This document shows positions 57,780-64,000 of a stretch of DNA of 64,000 bases, piece by piece. A program made the translations under genes and the position numbers. A model generated the notes under the pieces. It was not told the origin of the DNA and made no database searches. It saw only the letters and a program-made list of their open reading frames with translations. This DNA comes from Phycomyces blakesleeanus NRRL 1555(-) (lineage: Eukaryota > Mucoromycota > Mucoromycetes > Mucorales > Phycomycetaceae): assembly GCF_001638985.1 (NCBI RefSeq), contig NW_017265158.1:62001-126000 (forward strand), in the 5' to 3' direction. Each line of letters opens with the position of its first letter. Positions within the stretch are counted from its first letter, which is position 1.

Positions 57780-58640
57780 ATGCAGCTTTTCGTCAAGTCT
57801 CTTGCGGGTAACACCCTCGCCCTCGATGTCACCTCCTCCACCTCGGTCGAGAGTGTCAAGGCCATGATTGCCGCTCGTGAAGGTACGAACCCTTTCTAGT
57901 CCTTTTTTTCCCGCCGAAAACAAAACCACGCCACCATCGCCACCACCTCGTCCATTATCATTATCATTGAAACCAAAGTCTACGTATATCACACATCGAA
58001 ATGTCAGATAAATAAGATGAAGAAGAAGAAAACAAGCTGCACATTAACGAACACGAACTAAATAAAAGAAAAAGAAAGCACTCGACAATATACACTATAT
58101 GATTTTTCTTATCATCTTTGGAAACTCCATAATTTACCTTTTTTTTTCTTTTTGTACTATATATAATATTCAGGTATCGATGCTGGTTTCCAGTGCCTTT
58201 CCTTCGCCGGTAAGTCCCTTCAGGATTCCCAGGCTCTCGAGCTCTACGGTGTTCAGGACAACTCTACTCTTCACCTCAACTGCGAATTGTTGGGTGGTGC
58301 CAAGAAGAGAAAGAAGAAGACCTACACTACTCCTAAGAAGATCAAGCACAAGAGAAAGAAGGTTAAGATGGCCATCCTCAAGTTCTACAAGGTTGACCAG
58401 TCTGGCAAGATCACCCGTCTCCGTCGTGAGTGCCCCAGCGCCACCTGCGGTGCTGGTGTCTTCATGGCCTGGCACACTGACCGTCAGTACTGCGGAAAGT
58501 GCCACTTGACTTACGTCTTCCAGAAGGTACGAGTAGTTGGCTACAGTAGATAATATTATGGTGGAGTGTGTGATAGAAAGAAAATCAGATTGAATGAATT
58601 ACTTACTTTCTCTTTTTTCTTTTTTTAGGAGGAGGCATAA
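57780..58640 (+). CDS. Diverged ubiquitin-like / ribosomal protein eS31 (S27a) fusion
   Basis: Normally this gene encodes ubiquitin fused to small-subunit protein eS31, cleaved after Gly76. Exons 57780-57882, 58174-58526 and 58629-58640 give 155 residues. Residues 77-155 are a canonical eS31: [32 protein letters not shown], and the zinc ribbon [11 protein letters not shown]...[11 protein letters not shown]. Residues 1-76 keep ubiquitin length and the terminal GG but differ widely from the near-invariant sequence. In ubiquitin numbering Lys6, Lys27 and Lys48 remain; Lys11 is Asn, Lys29 Met, Lys33 Arg, Lys63 Asp. The Ile44 patch is lost (Ser44, Asn70), and Arg72/Arg74 are Glu and Leu. It probably serves as a cleavable folding chaperone for eS31 rather than as a modifier (inference). 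Codon use is GC-biased, as in highly expressed genes. Confidence 0.93.
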
Positions 58641-60278
58641 ATCAATGTGAGCTTACAGCTTTCTCAGATTTCTGACACCTTAAATCCCTTTTGATTACTA
58701 TTATTATTAATTGGATTTGATACTTGCATAATAAACTCTATATATTTTGCAGCAACATTTTTTTCAATTGTTTCAGCTTTTATCTACTCATTCGTTTATT
58801 TCACTGTGGTCAAAGATAAAGATACTAAAGGAGGGAAGAAACGTTTTGTTAAATTATTCAGACTTGTAATGATTCTCATTTTTCATTTTGTTTCAATTCT
58901 AATATTTTTATGGTTATTTTGTATATACAAAAAAAAAGGCCAGTTTTAGTGAAATAGTTGCAAGTTTTCTAAGCTTTAAAATGTATTTTATAATAGTATT
59001 TTAATTAAGCACTAATTTTTCTCTCTGTTTATATACACTGTAAGAAAAAAATGCGCCGGGTTCTTAAGGAAACCTAGCAACTGACACGTAGGGTACTTGC
59101 AAGAGACAATGTAACTAATTACAATACTATTGCGAGGAGGGACGCTCAAGCAGTATAATTCTTTTTTTTTATTTCAATAAAAATCAATTTGGACCTATAA
59201 ATCTAAACCTCTCACTTGCTTAAATAGGTGAAACTAATGTCTAAATACCAAAACTCTATTGGCCTAAAAGAATATTGCCATGTCGGTGATTTAAAGGCTG
59301 CCATTTCCTACAGCTGTATTTATAATTTAAAGGTCACATTTTCAATGTGTCTCCTTTTACTACTTCTACTTTTTGCTTTAGTTATAAAATCGAATTTTCA
59401 ATATATTTGACAGCCATTATCACTTTTATTATTATTTGCCATAAAATAAACGTAGACTGGTATAAGCCATGTTTAACACAAGTATGATATGAAGAAAAGG
59501 CTGTATAAATATGAGTACAGGTGAAAAAGTCAAACAATATTGTAAATATGTAATTAGATAAAGTTTGTTGGTGCAACCGTATTCCGCGCCTAAGGTGCAA
59601 TGGAAGAACCAACTTAGCAGTCAAAGAGATCCCTCCCTCCTTTGCCAGAGGAGCTTTCCGCCGCAAGAAAAACATCTTGTGCGGTATGAACCGCCATCAA
59701 ACACACCTTCCATGTTTTGTTTCTTGTTTTGCTTTTTCGATAAAAGAAAGTATCTAGAGACAGAAAGAGAGAATTAGTAGAGGGCTTTTAGAGTGGAAAA
59801 TTATTCAGATGAACTACACCCAAGAGATAGGGATACTCAACCATCAGAGTACCATTGTGCCTCAAATGAAAAGGGGGGGTAAGTTAATATAGGGCTGACA
59901 AAGGCATGACCTGAGTGCGTTTCTAGAACATTCGAGACAACGCATGAAAATGAGGACGCGGCTTGGTTCTCCCATATCACGTATTCATACACATGTCGGC
60001 CAATACGCGCCAAACTGGGCTTTTGAGCAAAGATGCTCGATGGAACATGCAACTTCTTGTTGCTATTTAGAATATTCAAATACAACTCTTGTTAGACATT
60101 TTAAAGTGAAAATAAAGTAAAAGGTAAAATAAGTAGTCACATCATGGAGTATTCTGGAAAGTTGTTATTGTAAAACCATTAAAATCAACTGCAAACTACA
60201 AAAAAGCCTTTTTTTTTTGCTTTATTACCATTTAATTCTTTTTTCTTCTTCTTTAAATATTGTAAAAAAAAAATTATC
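58641..60278. other. Intergenic region with one MITE
   Basis: Between eS31 and STI1. Contains the repeat element at 59036-59319. I searched by eye for exons encoding a TPR1 domain belonging to the downstream STI1 and saw none. Confidence 0.65.
59036..59319 (+). mobile_element. 284-bp MITE-like element with CACTGTAAGAAA termini
   Basis: Left end ATACACTGTAAGAAAAAAATG and right end CCATTTCCTACAGCTGTAT are imperfect inverses. The right third matches the reverse complement of 53250-53400 (shared CTTAAATAGGTGAAACT). Two dispersed copies plus inverted ends support a mobile repeat. Confidence 0.7.
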
Positions 60279-61837
60279 ATGGCAGACACTTCCGTTAACC
60301 AAGCCTTGGCTGAAAAGGAACTCGGCAACCAGGCCTACAAGAAGCGCCAGTTTGAAGAAGCATTAGGTCACTATGACAAGGCTTGGGCTTTGGATAACAC
60401 CAACATCACCTTCCTCACCAACAAGGCTGGTAAGAACCACAATTATATATATATATATATATTTAAAAGAATATAAGGAGTTTGTGTATTTAAGATCAAG
60501 TCTATTTTACCATTATTAAACTTTTCTATCCTTTAGCTGTACTTTTTGAGCAAGAAAAGTATGAAGAGTGCATTAAAGTGTGCCAGGAAGCCGTTGACCG
60601 TGGACGCGAGTTGAGAGCTGATTATAAATTGATTGCCAGGTAAAATAATAATAAGAATCAAAAAAAAAAAAGAAAAGAAAAGAGAGAGAGAGAAATTTAA
60701 GCGTGAATACTATATTATTATTGTGACAGATTGCTAATCTTGTTCATTCCCATCATCATCAATCTCCTTTGCAAAACAATCATTACAAAAGAGCTCTTCA
60801 GCGTATTGGTAATGCTTATGCCAAGCAGGATAACTATGATGAAGCCATCAAATTCTACGGCAAGTCTCTTACTGAGCACCGCACACCCGATACTCTCCAG
60901 AGACTGCGTGACACAGAGAAGTTGAAGAAGGAGAAGGAGAAGGCTGCCTACTACAACCCTGAGCTGGCAGACAAGGCAAGAGAAGCTGGTAACGCTCTCT
61001 TCAAGCAGAGCAAGTGGCCCGAAGCCATCGAACAGTACACAGAGTCAATCAAGCGTAACGAGAAAGATGCCAGACCTTACTCCAACCGTGCGGCTTGTTA
61101 TCTCAAGTTATTGGCCATTAACGAAGCCCAGAAGGATGCTGATAAATGCATTGAATTGGACCCCGAGTTTGGTAAGTCTGATAAATTTTATACACTACAA
61201 TATGATACTTTAAAACAAAAATGTCTATTGTATACACAAATCAAATATAATGCATGAATATCAATTTATTTATTGTTTTGCTTGTTTTATATAAATACTT
61301 TTTATTACCATTAGTCCGTGGTTATATTCGCAAGGCTTCAGTTGAGTTTGCCAAGAAGGAGTATGATACTGCGATAGAAACTTTGAAGGAGGCACAGTTG
61401 CATGATAAGGACGGTAAATGTAGCCGTGAAATTCAGCAGCAGTTGGCCAAGGCCTATCAGGCTATGAGCCCATCTTATGGAAATAGTGATGAGTCCCAGG
61501 AGGAGGTTCTCAAGAGAGCTGCCCAGGATCCTGAAGTCCAGGTAAGAAATTATTATTATTATTATTTTGTTTGTAAAATAAATATATAAAAGAGAAAGAA
61601 ATTTTGGTTCGTTATTCAATCAACCAAAATGAATATATATATATATATAAGAATCAATATTTGTTAAACTCATCATTTTTTTTTTGTTCTTAGCGTATCT
61701 TGTCCGATCCCATTATGCAACAGATCCTCCAGCAAATGCAGCAGGACCCCAAGGCAGCCCAGGAGCACCTCAAGAACCCTCAGATTGCTACCAACATCCG
61801 TAAATTGATGGCAGCAGGTGTTTTGCGTATGGGATAA
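60279..61837 (+). CDS. Short STI1/HOP co-chaperone (TPR2A-TPR2B-DP2 only)
   Basis: STI1/HOP bridges Hsp70 and Hsp90. Exons 60279-60429, 60537-60639, 60792-61171, 61315-61541 and 61694-61837 give 334 residues; usual length is 540-590. It begins at what is normally TPR2[21 protein letters not shown], then [20 protein letters not shown], the TPR2A/2B linker. TPR2B follows ([40 protein letters not shown]), then DP2 with [20 protein letters not shown] and [15 protein letters not shown]. The N-terminal TPR1 and DP1 are absent; the ATG at 60279 sits in a good context (TTATCATGGC) after an A-rich leader, and I see no upstream exons. The Hsp90-binding TPR2A is kept, and KLLEFQ-type residues of TPR2B are similar. 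Confidence 0.93.
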
Positions 61838-63367
61838 ATGCATAAAATGTATTTAGTACTTCTTCTTCTTCTTTTCTTTATATATTTCTTTCTCTATCTT
61901 CCTCTTTGAGATAGTATAAATGGTGTCTTCTTTTCTTTAATGAAAAAAGAATATTTCTTTTTGTAAATTTGCTTTCAGAGCTTCAATGTGTGGTAAAAAA
62001 AAAACCTATAATTCTCAGTTAATTTATTTATTTATTATTAATTAACTTGTGATTTTAAAGAGAATAATAAGCCAAAATAGGAAAATATGAAACCAATACA
62101 ATATATATATGTATTGAATTTGTATTTTATCTTTTTTGCTCTACTTGCTTTGATTCTGATCAGCCAAATTTAGGGGACGCCAGCTTTGTACTAGGACAAA
62201 GGAACAAAGCTTTCTTTTAATAATTTCAATTCAATACGCTCGAATGAGTAAAATGGTAATATTCATTGGAGACCTTTATGTGTGGTTAAATAATGGGCAC
62301 AGAAGCAAGCAATATTGTATCAAATCAAATCACATCTCTCTCCATAAAGAAAGTCTATAAAAAGAAGGTGTAGAAGGTGTAACATGTGAAATGAAACAAA
62401 TAGAATCCCAACAACGATATCAATAGGTGAATATATATATATATATAAATGTACATGAATTATTCAAATATTTGGTTAAATAAATGGCACATATCATATA
62501 TATGTGTGTGAGCTCAAACAATTTGTTTGCTTTCATTTGACAGAAAGAAGACGGCTGATAATATGGATAATAATAATATTAACAAGGGATTAAATGTGTG
62601 TTTTAAGGGAGTACAATCCAAACACTTGTGAGAATATCACATTTTGCCCATTTGGTCTGTGAGACATTCAAGGTAAACTCTGCAACATTTGGCGATCAAG
62701 GTAAAGTAAGTCAAAAGGTACAAAGTTTAATAGTGAATAATTCTATCGAATATTTGTGAATTATGAAAAAATACAGTAATTCTTCTTATACATACACATT
62801 ATATGATTTTATTTTTGAAAAGGACCATTCTACGAGTGTGCTTGACCACCTCACTATTTCTCTTGATGTGTCTAAACATTATATAAAAGAAGTGTTTGCT
62901 AAACTCAAGGCGCTTGACACCCCCACTAAATGACTAAAGGCGATTTGTGCTACAACAACATGGTCCCGGATCACAAATGAATTCAATTTGGATTAAATGA
63001 ATATTTGACCACATATTTTATCCTAGTATCCTAATTTAAAAAAAATGACGGAAAAAGCAGACCAAGAACTGTTACAATCTCATATTAATTCATTTTTTCT
63101 CTCTCTCTTTGTAAGAGAAAGTAATATGAAGCTATATAGAAAGATGTATTTAAAGAAGTACAATACACACAGCGTAAATTTAATATTAAATAAAATAATA
63201 ATAAAAAAAAATAATATAATATAATAAAAAAAAACAAGTCGAACTGATTAAGAAAATAATAAATAATGGTAATATAGTAGTATTAATGGTAGCAATAAAA
63301 AGGAAGCAAGAGAAACAGAGAGAATAAGAGATTAAAATGTGGGTAAATAAATATTGTAAGTGATTTT
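61838..63367. other. Intergenic region
   Basis: AT-rich with TA repeats (61631-61650 is in the last STI1 intron; another lies near 62430-62450). No exon recognised on either strand. Confidence 0.65.
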
Positions 63368-64000
63368 TTAGATGCGTCTTTCAGGTGATTGCCAAAGCCA
63401 ATCTCTAACAGCATGATCTCTCTGTTCACCATCTTGGGTCTGAGGAGGGGTTGGCAAAGGAGAGGAAGAGTAGATATCCCTTTCCCAAGTTGGACTAACG
63501 GGCGATGTCAAAGGACTTCCCAAATCCCGACGCTGGATAGGATGCGCACCCTGAGTACGGACGGTCTGAGGAGAAGTTGATCTACTCAGATTCTCATAAT
63601 TGACACGTTCGTCTAGTGTGTATGTATGCTTGAAATCATCTACAGATGGTTGACCAGCAGAGGCACTGATGCTACCTCCTCCTAAAGCTGTACGCTGCGA
63701 TCGACTGGCAAGCTCGTGAAGGGGAATCTCGGTTGGAGTGTATGATCGGTTGGAATACTCTGCCGATGAAAGAACAGGAGAGGTAGCTCCATTTCCTCCT
63801 CCTGCTTTGGCCGGATAACGCTTTACATTGGAAGGATCCACCATGGCAAAACTGATCGATTGGTCAGAATAAGGCACATCAATCACCACATTGCGTCCAC
63901 CAGATTGAGCATAGGGAGCATCAAATGCTCCAGGGGGTGAAAGAGGTCTTCCGGGAGCAAAACTAGGATTGAAAGTGTCATCGACTGCAAGAGAGTGAGG
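63368..64000 (-). CDS. 3' end of an unknown gene with Ser/Pro-rich tail (partial)
   Basis: The frame is open from the right edge to a TAA at complement 63368-63370, at least 200 residues. Composition is Ser, Pro, Thr, Arg and Gly. Stretches such as SPTWERDIYSSSPLPTPP and GSPLTSPVSPT look like proline-directed phosphorylation sites in a disordered tail. A possible acceptor (CTCTTGCAG) lies near 63985, so this may be the last exon. It could be the cytosolic tail of a membrane protein or a regulatory factor; the visible part does not say. Confidence 0.75.
   Translation of the reverse strand, partial: PHSLAVDDTFNPSFAPGRPLSPPGAFDAPYAQSGGRNVVIDVPYSDQSISFAMVDPSNVKRYPAKAGGGNGATSPVLSSAEYSNRSYTPTEIPLHELASRSQRTALGGGSISASAGQPSVDDFKHTYTLDERVNYENLSRSTSPQTVRTQGAHPIQRRDLGSPLTSPVSPTWERDIYSSSPLPTPPQTQDGEQRDHAVRDWLWQSPERRI

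Noticed and set aside
59565..59777. 70-residue plus frame and a GC-richer stretch resembling an RNA gene
   Set aside because: I could not fold a tRNA cloverleaf or recognise a conserved box, and the frame has no domain.

Overview
The window looks like nuclear DNA of an early-diverging fungus, most likely Mucoromycota (inference). Genes are intron-dense, introns are mostly 50-100 nt with GTAAGT-like donors, and intergenic DNA is AT-rich with simple repeats. I rebuilt exon structures by hand from protein-family knowledge and splice signals. In every fully modelled gene the exon phases sum to an intact reading frame.

Layout. 1-7.7 kb: 3' end of an unknown gene (+), nicotinamide riboside kinase (+), mitochondrial uS12 (+), a C9orf85/DUF2039-type zinc protein (+), OST3/OST6 (-) and RNA polymerase I/III subunit AC19 (-). 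7.7-10.9 kb: no genes seen. 10.9-24.2 kb: full-length ABCB exporter (+), Trf4/PAPD5-type poly(A) polymerase (-), a dead Tc1/mariner copy, NPC1 (+). 25.1-36.4 kb: zinc-finger protein with GATA-like and PHD-like fingers (+), PRP38A (+), bleomycin hydrolase (-), an orphan (-), mitochondrial bL32 (-) divergent from eIF2B-delta (+), and a Gfo/Idh/MocA oxidoreductase (-).

36.4-51 kb holds no conventional gene. It contains a pogo-like MITE (37.6 kb) and an array of about 80 tandem units of about 106 bp (40.95-49.43 kb). Each unit resembles a 55-nt exon plus a 51-nt intron, with donor-like GTATA(A/T/C), a TACTCAC-like branch site and an AG acceptor. This is the most unusual object in the window. Several terminal-inverted-repeat elements lie around it, between 37 and 59.3 kb.

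51-64 kb: ARL8 GTPase (-), SEC61-gamma (+) convergent with mitochondrial acyl carrier protein (-), a ribosomal eS31 gene whose N-terminal ubiquitin is strongly diverged (+), a short STI1/HOP lacking TPR1-DP1 (+), and the 3' end of an unknown gene (-).

The genes are mostly single-copy housekeeping functions (translation, splicing, ER translocation and glycosylation, sterol transport, chaperoning). I see no operon-like or cluster logic. Main points for follow-up: the mini-exon-like array, the divergent ubiquitin-like/eS31 fusion, the short STI1, the 4-nt first coding exon of PRP38A, and at least five terminal-inverted-repeat element families.
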